Shown here: positions 27,080 to 35,675 of the stretch, one piece after another
Position numbering within the stretch: the stretch's first letter is position 1
Layout of the letters: each line of letters begins with the position of its first letter
DNA from: Paenibacillus daejeonensis DSM 15491
Lineage (GTDB): Bacteria; Bacillota; Bacilli; Paenibacillales; Paenibacillaceae
DNA length: 64,000 nucleotides
Reading direction: 5' to 3'
Assembly: GCF_000378385.1 (NCBI RefSeq)
Contig: NZ_KB899666.1
Span: 248,001 to 312,000 of the forward strand
Position numbers and translations under genes: made by a program
The notes under the pieces: generated by a model
What the model saw: the letters and a program-made list of their open reading frames with translations, nothing else
Told to the model about the DNA's origin: nothing
The model's database searches: none

Positions 27080-28180
27080 TCAGTACACGACATGCTCGGC
27101 AAACGTCGGTGTCATGGGAACGATGTGATAAATCGTCTTGCCCGGGACAAAGCCCAGCTCGGAGCCGTTCTGAAGAATGCGGATGAAGTTATCGCCGCGA
27201 CGCTCCCATTCGGCCTCAATGACGGTGCCCTGACGGAATAGCATGGCGGGACCGCCGGAATCAAGATCCACGGCCAGTCTGCCCTCGCTGTCCAAGGTGC
27301 GGTGCGAGGTGCCGAGCACGACCAGGTTGGCGGCAGCAAGCTGCTCGTCATTGTTCATATCTGTGTGAGGTTTGTCATTAATCGAGCGCAGATAGAGGCG
27401 GGATTCCTCGTCATAGCTATACGATACTTTGTAGTCCTTGAGCAAGAAGCGAATGTCGATCTGTGTGGCCGAATCGCCTGTCGCCAGTTCTTCGCTGTCA
27501 AGGAACCGCATGACCGGAACCGCTACGTCGGTTCGGTAATTGCGGCGTTCGATGCCCTCCCGCAGCTTCTCTAGATTGGAGTACAAATTATGTGGAGCCT
27601 TGCGGAAGGACTCGCGCCAGAAGGAGCTGCCCGCGTTAGAAATCTCATCCAGGTAAGGCTTCGCTTGCTTTTGCAGAATCGAATACGCATCCGGGCTGCC
27701 GCCTGCATGAGCCAGGACAGCCTCATAGCTCTCGCCCAGTTCAATCAGATACGGACGGATGCTGCGGATTGGACCAATCGCCTCCGGGAAATCCTGACTC
27801 TGGTAGATCGCAACCAGTCGCGTAATTCCACCCTCTGCGAGTACCTCCCAGATGACATCGGCACCGCTCAGTCCCGACTGGGGACGCGCCGGACCATTGT
27901 TGTTAATCATCACCGCAATTGGCCGCTGGGTAGCCTTTTGCTCCTGCAGCAATCCGGTCAGAGGGGCCAGGTATCCGTCCAGCTCCGGCTCGGGTTCCGG
28001 CTCTGACACGACCGGTTCTTCAACCGCTGGCGGGTCTGGCGGGGTTACTTCCATCGATTCATTCGAACTGCACGCTGCCAGCAGCAATAGAGCCAGCATG
28101 GCCAGCCCGGCACGGTACACGGTGATCCGCCGTCTCAATGTGGCAGATCCGTCTGCCGATCTTGGCTTGTTCAATTCCAT
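27080..28180 (-). CDS. DUF3048 lipoprotein (YerB-like)
   Basis: 366 residues with signal sequence and lipobox LLAAC (Cys37), then a Pro/Glu linker (PPDPPAVEEPVVSEPEPEPE) and the DUF3048 domain (PLTGLLQEQKATQRPIAVMI, GLSGADVIWEVLAEGG, GPIRSIRPYLIELG). YerB is a membrane-anchored protein of unknown biochemical role in Bacillus. AAGGATGG precedes the ATG closely. It seems to be a single-gene unit: a terminator follows and a 600-bp spacer with tandem repeats precedes it. Confidence 0.88.
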   Translation of the reverse strand: MELNKPRSADGSATLRRRITVYRAGLAMLALLLLAACSSNESMEVTPPDPPAVEEPVVSEPEPEPELDGYLAPLTGLLQEQKATQRPIAVMINNNGPARPQSGLSGADVIWEVLAEGGITRLVAIYQSQDFPEAIGPIRSIRPYLIELGESYEAVLAHAGGSPDAYSILQKQAKPYLDEISNAGSSFWRESFRKAPHNLYSNLEKLREGIERRNYRTDVAVPVMRFLDSEELATGDSATQIDIRFLLKDYKVSYSYDEESRLYLRSINDKPHTDMNNDEQLAAANLVVLGTSHRTLDSEGRLAVDLDSGGPAMLFRQGTVIEAEWERRGDNFIRILQNGSELGFVPGKTIYHIVPMTPTFAEHVVY

Positions 28181-28344
28181 CCATCCTTTTCCACCGTTTC
28201 ATAAGCTCGTCCCTCTTATTAAAACACACCCGCACCGGATTTGTCTTGAATTCTTGGAAACTCGCCTAAATAATCCTACAACTTGAGAAGCTGGCGACAC
28301 TGGTATACGGGTTGGGCGGTGCGCGTGTTGGGGTGCTGGCGCGG

Positions 28345-28656
28345 GCGGGGGCTGTAGTTAAAGAATCTTTACTTGCAGACGGCGGTTGAGGCGCGCACGG
28401 GAGCTGCAGTTAAAGAAACTTTACTTGGAGACGGCGGTTGGGGTGCGTACGGGGGCTGTAGATAAACAAACTTCACTTAGAGCCTCGGTTGGGGCGCGTG
28501 CGGGAGCAGTAGTTAAACAAACTTTACTTGGAGACGGCGGTTGAGGCGCATACGCGGGCTGCAGTTAAAGCAACTTTACTTGGAGACGGTGGTTGGGGTG
28601 CGTACAGGGGCTGTAGTTAAAGAATCTTTACTTGGAGGCGACGGTTGGGCCAGGGG
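28345..28656. repeat. Six tandem copies of a ~52-bp non-coding repeat
   Basis: GTTAAAG or its variants recur at 28357, 28409, 28461, 28512, 28564 and 28616, a 51-52 bp period. Each unit has an imperfect palindrome (GTTAAAGAAACTTTAC), the block TTGGAGACGGCGGTTG and a GC-rich part ending near GCGTACGGG. The period is not a multiple of three and no frame crosses it. It lies in the 600-bp gap between hydrolase and DUF3048 genes. Confidence 0.88.
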
Positions 28657-28720
28657 CGGAGTGGCGTTAGCGGCATACCCAACTACATAGCCCGCCCACG
28701 ACCTCAAACTAATCAAAATT

Positions 28721-28755
28721 AAAAATCGGACACCGATAAGGATCGGGGTCCGATT
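28721..28755 (-). terminator. Intrinsic terminator of the alpha/beta hydrolase gene
   Basis: On the minus strand AATCGGAC-C-CCGAT-CCTT-ATCGG-T-GTCCGATT is followed by TTTAATTTT. The stem is nearly perfect and lies about 25 bp after the hydrolase stop. Confidence 0.85.
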
Positions 28756-28780
28756 CTGATGTTTCCACGGGAAAAGTTGC

Positions 28781-29608
28781 TTAGATACTCCAATGATGCC
28801 ACTGCTCGTGCCGCTTTTGCAGGTCATTCAACCATTTGATGCTGGAGCCGATAGCCGTCTCCTGGTGCTTCTGATTGGAATACGTATGATCCGCCTGAAA
28901 AATGATTTCCTTGTCGCAGCCGCCGTCGGGACGGGTCCAAAGGACCTTCTGCAAAAGGAAGCTGTAATCGACTGGAATAACATCGTCACTGGTACCGTGA
29001 ACGAGAAATACATCCCCGCCGAAGCGCGGTGCCGCTTGGAACGGCTGGTGCTGCATAAGCGATTCGAAGAATACGGGCTGGAGCGCATAACCGACGTAAT
29101 CGGTTTGTCCCGTCTTGATTGCTTCGTCGTAGCTCTCGCGGCCGATAATACCGACGATATCATTGAACGGATAAGCAACTGGCGACCACAGGATGAGCGA
29201 CTTCACCCGGCGGTCGCGAACCGCGGTCAGCAGCGCTACAGCCCCACCCAGACTATGGCCGAGCAGTGTTACACGCAGCGGATCAACGCAGTCCATCTCC
29301 AGCATGTAGTCCAGTGCGGTCCTCGTCTGGTCAATCATCGACTCCAAGCCCAGTGATCCATAATCGCCCTGGCTCTCCCCGCAGCCGCCGTAATCAAAGC
29401 GGAGCACATAGCTTCCTTGGGCAGCTAGCTCGCGTGCCGCTTTGACGAATAGTCGGTCCGTACCCATCCGGTTGCCTACGAAGCCATGACAGATGATGAC
29501 CGCCGGCGCCTTGGAGCCGCTGGCTGTGCCATTCGTCGGATAGTGCAGCGTCGCCGCCAGTTCCAGCCCCTCGTCCAAGTGATGCAGCGTCAACGATTTC
29601 TCCATCAT
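28781..29608 (-). CDS. Alpha/beta hydrolase (serine esterase-like)
   Basis: 275 residues with the nucleophile elbow GHSLGG (Ser119), an acid in GTSDDVIP (Asp208 or 209) and His241 in ADHTYS. The N-terminal CHGFVGNRMGTDR and RFDYGGCGES blocks resemble feruloyl/cinnamoyl esterase-type carboxylesterases of Bacillota, but the substrate cannot be told. No signal peptide is seen, so it acts in the cytoplasm. It ends at its own terminator and has no close partner gene. Confidence 0.85.
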   Translation of the reverse strand: MMEKSLTLHHLDEGLELAATLHYPTNGTASGSKAPAVIICHGFVGNRMGTDRLFVKAARELAAQGSYVLRFDYGGCGESQGDYGSLGLESMIDQTRTALDYMLEMDCVDPLRVTLLGHSLGGAVALLTAVRDRRVKSLILWSPVAYPFNDIVGIIGRESYDEAIKTGQTDYVGYALQPVFFESLMQHQPFQAAPRFGGDVFLVHGTSDDVIPVDYSFLLQKVLWTRPDGGCDKEIIFQADHTYSNQKHQETAIGSSIKWLNDLQKRHEQWHHWSI

Positions 29609-29822
29609 CCATCCACTCCGTTCATTTAATCTAAATATAATAATTCCAATGCATTTAGTTGGTTTTAATTCATCATACTCGGAGTGACCTCAAATGTCAA
29701 CTATTTGGCTGAGACATACCGAACTGCAAACGATACACATAAGGCTTTGGATTACCGGGCACCTTACTGATAAAAGCAATTGCGATCTCGAACTCACGCT
29801 TAGAACGAGGAGGCAGAGCGAT

Positions 29823-29942
29823 ATGAATCAGTTTGTACAATGGTTTGCTGAACAATGGCTAACGGTCCTGCTTGTCGCAGGAGTTATCATAGCAGGTATC
29901 ATGGTCTATGCCAAGCGTAATGAATTGTTTTTGAAGGAATAG
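29823..29942 (+). CDS. Small single-pass membrane protein, hypothetical
   Basis: 39 residues: amphipathic start MNQFVQWFAEQW, one strong hydrophobic helix (about 13-30) and a charged tail ending ELFLKE. GAGGAGG lies 9 nt before the ATG. The frame is open further upstream to 29694, but that part looks non-coding. It is the only plus-strand gene in this part of the window. I recognise no family. Confidence 0.5.
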   Translation: MNQFVQWFAEQWLTVLLVAGVIIAGIMVYAKRNELFLKE

Positions 29943-30200
29943 TTAGCAGGGGGACTCCACGTACTGGGAGCTGTCCGGCCAACTTGGCCTTACGCTAACG
30001 GCCACCACAGCAGTTATTATTGCGTTAAATGAACACTTTTCAAGCTAACGGCCACCAGCGCAGTTATTTGTGCAAAAATGGGCCCCAGTCAGACGAAAAG
30101 ACTTGAATAACTGCGCTCATGGCCGTTACATTTTGAAATCATCTATTTTGGCGCGCTAAGCAGCTCTGGTGGCCGTTACAACATGGATTACATATAGACC
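29943..30200. repeat. Cluster of TAACGGCCACC palindromic repeats
   Basis: Two direct copies, TAACGGCCACCACAGCAGTT (about 29995) and TAACGGCCACCAGCGCAGTT (about 30044), are followed by two inverted ones, AACTGCGCTCATGGCCGTTA (about 30111) and GGTGGCCGTTACA (about 30168). The whole can fold into long hairpins. No gene is seen here. Confidence 0.65.
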
Positions 30201-30204
30201 AACC

Positions 30205-30243
30205 AAACCCCGGACCGTCAAACGACAGTCCGGGGTTTTGGTT
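30205..30243. terminator. Bidirectional-looking terminator after the polysaccharide operon
   Basis: AACCCCGGAC and GTCCGGGGTT form a 10-bp stem around a 13-nt loop, with T-rich sequence on the plus-strand side and a shorter one on the minus side. It is 6-10 bp from the stop of the heparinase-like gene at 30249. Confidence 0.75.
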
Positions 30244-30248
30244 TCCTG

Positions 30249-32627
30249 TTAGTACACTTTCGGCACTTCGATATGCTCGGTGACACCCAACTCATCCGTA
30301 AAGTAGAGATGCACGCCGTGATCCTGATCGTCCATAAAATAAGATACATACCGCTTCTGGTCACGCTTCATCGGCACGAGCAGCGTCGCTATACGATGCG
30401 ATCTCCGCTGCGATGTCACCGCTCGCAAATGCCAATGGCGGTCCAGTCCGTCCAGCTCCTCGGGAGCTACCCCTTGGAAGCCTTCATGCTGAGATAGTGC
30501 CAACTCGCCTGATGAGCAATACACAAATCGTCCATCCAGCTCCGCCCGCTCCCCCTGGAGGCGGAATGTCTGCCCCGACAGCTCCAGCGGTCGCAGCGTC
30601 TGCAACAGCCAGTCCACGCGGCCCGGCTGATCCAGATCCACTGAATCGATAATCACAAAGTAAGACTGCCGGACAAAATAGATTTCACGCATATATCGTT
30701 TCAAGTACGGCACCTGCTCCTGATAGGCCGCTGTCGCATCACTCCGGCAGTACCCATTTGCCCCGCGCATACCCGCTTCGATCACCTGCCCAGCCGCAGC
30801 CATGCAGAGCGCCTTGTTCGTACCCGCATATTGGCCTTGTCCGTCGATGAGCAGATTGTTGGTCGAGCAGGTCTGACGGCGCCATTCCCGATGCATTGTG
30901 CTGCCAAAGGCCACATAATGACCGCTCTCAATTGCTAGCGGTTCGCCATAAGCATGCAGCAAGAAACCGTTCTGGTCCCCATGACTATGACTGATGGAGC
31001 CGTAGGGGCTGCTCTTCGTCATCAGCATAACATGTTCCCCTGGTTCATCCATCCGGCGGTGCATGGCGACCCAGCCGATATCACGGAACCACTTTACAGG
31101 CTCGACCACACCATCGACCGGGACAATAGCAGACGATTCCGGATAGCTATGTCGGTAGAGCAGCTCATCGAAGCGAAAATCCCACCAGCCATAGTTGTAG
31201 AATTTGCTGTCCGGATCAGTATCCGTGCTTGCAATCTGCTCATAATACCATTGGTAACGCCCATCGCCCGTCCAGCCAGCAAACTGGCGCATATTGAAGC
31301 CCGTCTTCAGACTAGCTGGCTCACCGAGCGTCGATTGATCACCGAAGCTGGCGCGGACCGTCCCCGGCGGATTGCAGTAGAGTGGAAAATCTCCTGTCTT
31401 GCGGAAGAACGGCCGCTCAAACAACGCAATTCCTGTGTATTGGTGCAGCAGATTCAGCGCATCGATGACATAGGCCATTCCCGTCGTCCAGTACATCGGG
31501 CCTTCTGCCCAGCCGCCATCAGCGCCACCCCACGGCGTGTAGATGCAGGCGAAGTAATCCACCGCATAGTCCAGCCACTCGCGGGCCTGCGGTTCTTCGT
31601 GCAAGAGGGACAGACAACAAGGCACCAGCACCGAAGACAGAGAGCGTACCGCATGACTGTCAAAAGGCACCTGATGAATGCGTGAGCGTTCCATCACGTG
31701 ATAAGCAACCTGCTCCGTGCGGCGAAGCAGAGTGCCGCGCACCTCCTGCCGCTCCGTCCCCGTCAGCTCGTCATGAAGCCAATCGTAGCCCCAGGCGAGT
31801 GCGCCAGCGATGCGAAAGGCCGCTTCGTCATTGTAATCCCGCGAAGTTGTCCCCTCCGGGTCCCACGCCGCCGCATGCAGGAGCCATCGCTTCGCCGTAG
31901 CCAACAGCTGCTGGTCGTTCAGTATTCGCCCGGCCACACTCAAGTGGCGGATGGCGTAGAGAACCTCTTGGCAGTCCATGTACATCTGCCGCCATAACGC
32001 TGCTACACGGCGATGGCCCGGGTACGGCGCAGGCTCGGCAACCAGCTCACGCGACAGCCAGGGCAGTACAGAGCCCTCATAGAACCGTTTCCAGCCTGCA
32101 TAGCCGGGATCAGTAGCCAGCCTCTCCCGGAATTCAGCCAGACCATCCGCGCTCAGCCATAACCGGGGATGTGCTGCGCTGGTGGCAGCATATCGGATCT
32201 CTCTAGCAGGCAAAGGCGTCTGAGGCAAGTCAGCTGGTACGTTGAAGCAGCGGGTCTGGCTCCATTCCGAATCCCGGTGTGGCTGCGTGGGATGTCCCTT
32301 GTCTGGCTGGCGTTCTGTGGTCAGGGGGGCTTCGTTCTCATGCCATGACGCTTCACTCTCCGCAGCTGCCAGAGCATAGCGCCAATAATAGCTCCCCGGC
32401 TCATAGGCGTGATCAGGCACATACAGATTGTAGGGGAGCGGCCCGATAGTCTCGGTCCGATCATCTGCAAAATCCGGCGATGCCGAAATCTGCAGCACAT
32501 AATCGGCCCGCTCTGGTACCGCTGGAATCCAGGTGAAACGGGGAGGATTTTCAAATAACCTCGTATCCTCATCCGGCGCGTACTGAATGGTCAAGCTTCC
32601 GCTCTGCGGTTCGAATAGAGCCTTCAT
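30249..32627 (-). CDS. Heparinase II/III-like polysaccharide lyase with DUF4962 N-terminus
   Basis: 792 residues. The N-terminal part is DUF4962-like (FTWIPAVPERADYVLQIS, SYYWRYAL); the middle is an alpha/alpha-toroid rich in Trp and Tyr; the C-terminal half is a heparinase II/III beta-sandwich domain with the SHSHGDQNGFLLHAYGEPLA block. Such enzymes cleave uronic-acid polysaccharides by beta-elimination. No signal peptide is seen, so it probably acts in the cytoplasm on imported oligosaccharides. Its ATG overlaps the stop of the other lyase gene (ATGA). The actual substrate (alginate, heparin-like, other) is not evident. Confidence 0.85.
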   Translation of the reverse strand: MKALFEPQSGSLTIQYAPDEDTRLFENPPRFTWIPAVPERADYVLQISASPDFADDRTETIGPLPYNLYVPDHAYEPGSYYWRYALAAAESEASWHENEAPLTTERQPDKGHPTQPHRDSEWSQTRCFNVPADLPQTPLPAREIRYAATSAAHPRLWLSADGLAEFRERLATDPGYAGWKRFYEGSVLPWLSRELVAEPAPYPGHRRVAALWRQMYMDCQEVLYAIRHLSVAGRILNDQQLLATAKRWLLHAAAWDPEGTTSRDYNDEAAFRIAGALAWGYDWLHDELTGTERQEVRGTLLRRTEQVAYHVMERSRIHQVPFDSHAVRSLSSVLVPCCLSLLHEEPQAREWLDYAVDYFACIYTPWGGADGGWAEGPMYWTTGMAYVIDALNLLHQYTGIALFERPFFRKTGDFPLYCNPPGTVRASFGDQSTLGEPASLKTGFNMRQFAGWTGDGRYQWYYEQIASTDTDPDSKFYNYGWWDFRFDELLYRHSYPESSAIVPVDGVVEPVKWFRDIGWVAMHRRMDEPGEHVMLMTKSSPYGSISHSHGDQNGFLLHAYGEPLAIESGHYVAFGSTMHREWRRQTCSTNNLLIDGQGQYAGTNKALCMAAAGQVIEAGMRGANGYCRSDATAAYQEQVPYLKRYMREIYFVRQSYFVIIDSVDLDQPGRVDWLLQTLRPLELSGQTFRLQGERAELDGRFVYCSSGELALSQHEGFQGVAPEELDGLDRHWHLRAVTSQRRSHRIATLLVPMKRDQKRYVSYFMDDQDHGVHLYFTDELGVTEHIEVPKVY

Positions 32628-34909
32628 AGCGCCCCCTCCTCCATTAGTCCATCCTGCGTCATCTGGTACGTACGGAGTTTGCCAGCTTGCTTAATTCCGA
32701 TTCGTCCCGCTTCATCTAACTGCACATGTGGACATGCCTTACTTGCACTGTATACCGCCACGAAGCGCGCTGTGGTACCCCGGCACCGCATGAGAATGCC
32801 CTCCATCTCGCGGCTCGGATCGGTTGTCAGGCCGGGAGATTGCACGCGTATAATCTCGGTACCTGCAGTAGGCAGCCCTTGCAAGAAGACTGGCTCCATT
32901 CTCGCAGCATCTACGAGACCTGCCTCCTTATCAGCATTCGCCCGACCTGCCTCCAGATCAGGATTCACGGTACCATCAGCCGTACCTTCTACCGTGCCGG
33001 CCTGTGTTACCTCTCCTGCTGCACTCCGCGTCACCTCTTCAGCTTCTCTGGAGACTACGTCTTCAGCTTCTCTCGACGCTTCGATTCGCAGCTTGAGCGG
33101 CGTGCCGTCACTAAGCAGCGATTTAGTCGGCCGGATGTAGGCATATCCATCCTCCGTCCCCAGCGTTCCTTCGTGTGGCTGCCACTCGATCAATGGATTC
33201 ATTGTCCCGCCAGAATGCGTTTCTTCCACTACCTCTACAGCTTCGCCGATATAATGAAACCACCAATCGATCTCAGCCTCTGTCTCCAGCTCCACCTCGA
33301 ACCAATCAAGCACCCAATCCGCTGTCACCATCACGTGCCGCGCCAGCCGTGAACCGGAATACGCTTCGGTTGTTTCCAGCCAGGCATACGCAGACTCCTG
33401 CGTGATCTCCAGCTTCCGGCAAGCCCCTGCTGCCGCGGACTGGGAACGTCCGCCAATGGTCACCGTGTTGTGGCAGGCCGTGTGCGGATACCAGCCTTTC
33501 TTGAGCGGCGAGCCGTACGGCACCGTCCCGCGATCAGGCGCAACCGGAGCTGCCCGGTGACCCAGCATCAGATTCAGCTTGTCGAAGTGACCGTGCGAGC
33601 CGCCGTGCGGACCGTAATCCACCAGAGCAGATAACGGATTGCCCGGATGAGACAGCATCGCCCAGCCGCTCTCCGGCAGGAGGCCGCTCACCGGACAAGG
33701 CAGCACCGTCTTCAGCTCCCGGCCGCCGCTCCCATACAGCACCGCCTCCAACCCGCTGCGCTGGGATTCACCTGACAGCTGACGATACGCCTCGGCCAGC
33801 AGGGGTTCATACGCCTTGTTGCCGTACCGGGCCAGACCGATCTCGAGCACCTCCGCAATCTCCCGGGCATACGGCACGCGATCATACGGACCATCATGCA
33901 GTGCCGCGAGTCTCCCGTTGCCATCCGCCAGCGAGACCAGCACATCACACATCCCTTGCAACGTTTGACCGTCCTCGCCCGCTGCATCCCACAGCAGCAG
34001 ACCGCAGCGCTCCGCCATCTCAGCCGTGATGAAGTATGCTCGCAGCACGAACACATGGTAGTACACGCTGCCCTCGAACTCGAGCCCATCGCTGCGGATT
34101 GCCAGGTCCAGATGATGCTGGAAGCCTCCCTCCGCCGTAATCAGATCCACAAGCTCATCACGCTCGCCCCGGACTGCATAAATGGAGGCTAGTGCCGCAA
34201 TAAGCCAAGCCGTATAATTGTTCTCCGGCTCTCCGCGCTTGTGCACGAGGATGCCGTGGTACTCCCGCAAACTACTCTTCAGCAGATCCAGGAAAATATC
34301 CAGCGCTTCCCGGTCTTCTTCAAAGGATACGCCCTCATCCCTCAGCAGCACATAGGCCCTTAGCAGCGTGGTCGCCCAGATGGCTTCGGTCAACGCCTGA
34401 TGGAAGGCCCGCCCCTTCAGCATCCACGGCTGGGCATCAGGATGGACAGGATAATGCGGGAACAGGCGGGCATAGCGAACGATAATCTGCCGTCCCAGCT
34501 CCGCATAGACCATCTCTCCCGTCCCGGCATGGACAACCGCAGCCTGCAGCGCGTAACGCGCCCAAGCCTGATGCCGGTATACCAGCCAGGCGCCGCGATA
34601 GGCGTCTCCCGCCAGCTCACACCCGTAAGGGCAGCGATAGCTGTGTGCATCCTCCTCCAGCGGGTCGAACAACAGCTCCGTATGATGCTCCGGGCATACA
34701 TACTGATGCCACCAGCCGCCCGGCTCCGTCGGAATCTGTGGGTGCGGCACGGCATGCTCCCCGACATCCTCTGTAGCCTGGGAATTGGCATGATCCGCTG
34801 CTGTAGAGACAGAGCTGCCCTTCCTCATCACCTGGTCCAATTCCTCCTGCAGCACCTTCAGCTCCGCCCCGCACCAGTCCAGCTCCGCCAGCTTCTCCTG
34901 AATATTCAT
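32624..34909 (-). CDS. Heparinase II/III family lyase
   Basis: 761 residues: toroid domain in the first half and a heparinase II/III domain with GGSHGHFDKLNLML, where the His may be catalytic. Residues about 612-670 form a low-complexity insert of degenerate REAEEV/GTV units that interrupts the beta-sandwich region. No signal peptide is seen. ATG at 34909 overlaps the dehydrogenase stop (ATGA), while upstream in-frame starts lie inside that gene. With the other lyase it probably degrades imported oligosaccharides to unsaturated uronates. Confidence 0.82.
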   Translation of the reverse strand: MNIQEKLAELDWCGAELKVLQEELDQVMRKGSSVSTAADHANSQATEDVGEHAVPHPQIPTEPGGWWHQYVCPEHHTELLFDPLEEDAHSYRCPYGCELAGDAYRGAWLVYRHQAWARYALQAAVVHAGTGEMVYAELGRQIIVRYARLFPHYPVHPDAQPWMLKGRAFHQALTEAIWATTLLRAYVLLRDEGVSFEEDREALDIFLDLLKSSLREYHGILVHKRGEPENNYTAWLIAALASIYAVRGERDELVDLITAEGGFQHHLDLAIRSDGLEFEGSVYYHVFVLRAYFITAEMAERCGLLLWDAAGEDGQTLQGMCDVLVSLADGNGRLAALHDGPYDRVPYAREIAEVLEIGLARYGNKAYEPLLAEAYRQLSGESQRSGLEAVLYGSGGRELKTVLPCPVSGLLPESGWAMLSHPGNPLSALVDYGPHGGSHGHFDKLNLMLGHRAAPVAPDRGTVPYGSPLKKGWYPHTACHNTVTIGGRSQSAAAGACRKLEITQESAYAWLETTEAYSGSRLARHVMVTADWVLDWFEVELETEAEIDWWFHYIGEAVEVVEETHSGGTMNPLIEWQPHEGTLGTEDGYAYIRPTKSLLSDGTPLKLRIEASREAEDVVSREAEEVTRSAAGEVTQAGTVEGTADGTVNPDLEAGRANADKEAGLVDAARMEPVFLQGLPTAGTEIIRVQSPGLTTDPSREMEGILMRCRGTTARFVAVYSASKACPHVQLDEAGRIGIKQAGKLRTYQMTQDGLMEEGAL

Positions 34910-35673
34910 CGCATGAACATGCCGCCGTTGATCTCGATCGTCTCCCCCGTCACATAGGAAGACAGATCGGAGCACAGATAGAGGGCGGCGCCTGCCACAT
35001 CCTCCGGCGTCCCTTCCCGTCCCAGCGGAATACCGGCGACAGTCGCCTTACGGGCAGCATCCGGGGTGAAGGTGGCATGAAAAGCTGTCTGGCCGATGAA
35101 GCCAGGCGACAGCGCATTGACCAGAATGCCGCTGCCCGCCAGCTCCTTGGCCAGTCCCTTCGTGTAGGCAATCACTGCAGCCTTGCTGGCTGCATAGATG
35201 GATGCGCCGGGACCGCCGCCGTTGTGCGCAGCTACGGAGGTGAGGTTGACGATCCGTCCGCCGCCAGCTGCCTTCATCCCTGGGATTACAGCCTTGCTGA
35301 CGAACACAGTGCTCTTCAAATTCACGTCGAGCACGCGAGTATACAGCGACTCACTCATTTCTTCGTTAGCCAGCCGTTCGACCAGATGACCGGCATTATT
35401 CACCAATAAGCTGACTGGTGCTCCCCAGGTGTCCTCCACCGCCTGCACCAAGCTTTCGATCTGTCCGATATCTGTCACATCCGCCTGAAAAGCCTTGGCC
35501 GTCCCGCCATCTGCGGCAATGTCGGCCACCGTGGCCTCGGCGCCCTCCTGGTTGTTCAAATAATTAACCGCAACCTGGGCCCCGCTGGCAGCCAGCATCC
35601 GCGCCACTGCGCGTCCGATACCGCCGCTTGCCCCAGTCACCAATGCAATGTTTCCTTTAAGATCAATAGCCAT
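34906..35673 (-). CDS. Short-chain dehydrogenase/reductase (SDR)
   Basis: 255 residues with the NAD(P) motif TGASGGIGRA, the NNAGH motif, the catalytic set Ser...Tyr-x-x-x-Lys (YAASKAA) and the C-terminal ITGETIEINGG-like end (VTGETIEINGGM). Between a sensor kinase and two uronate lyases it may reduce or oxidise a keto-sugar from the lyase product, like KduD, but the family is broad. GAGGAG lies 9 nt before the ATG at 35673; its end overlaps the lyase start. Confidence 0.88.
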   Translation of the reverse strand: MAIDLKGNIALVTGASGGIGRAVARMLAASGAQVAVNYLNNQEGAEATVADIAADGGTAKAFQADVTDIGQIESLVQAVEDTWGAPVSLLVNNAGHLVERLANEEMSESLYTRVLDVNLKSTVFVSKAVIPGMKAAGGGRIVNLTSVAAHNGGGPGASIYAASKAAVIAYTKGLAKELAGSGILVNALSPGFIGQTAFHATFTPDAARKATVAGIPLGREGTPEDVAGAALYLCSDLSSYVTGETIEINGGMFMR

Positions 35674-35675
35674 AA

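Noticed and set aside
28345-28656. Tandem repeats as a CRISPR array
   Set aside because: The repeats are contiguous with no unique spacers, units diverge and there are no cas genes.
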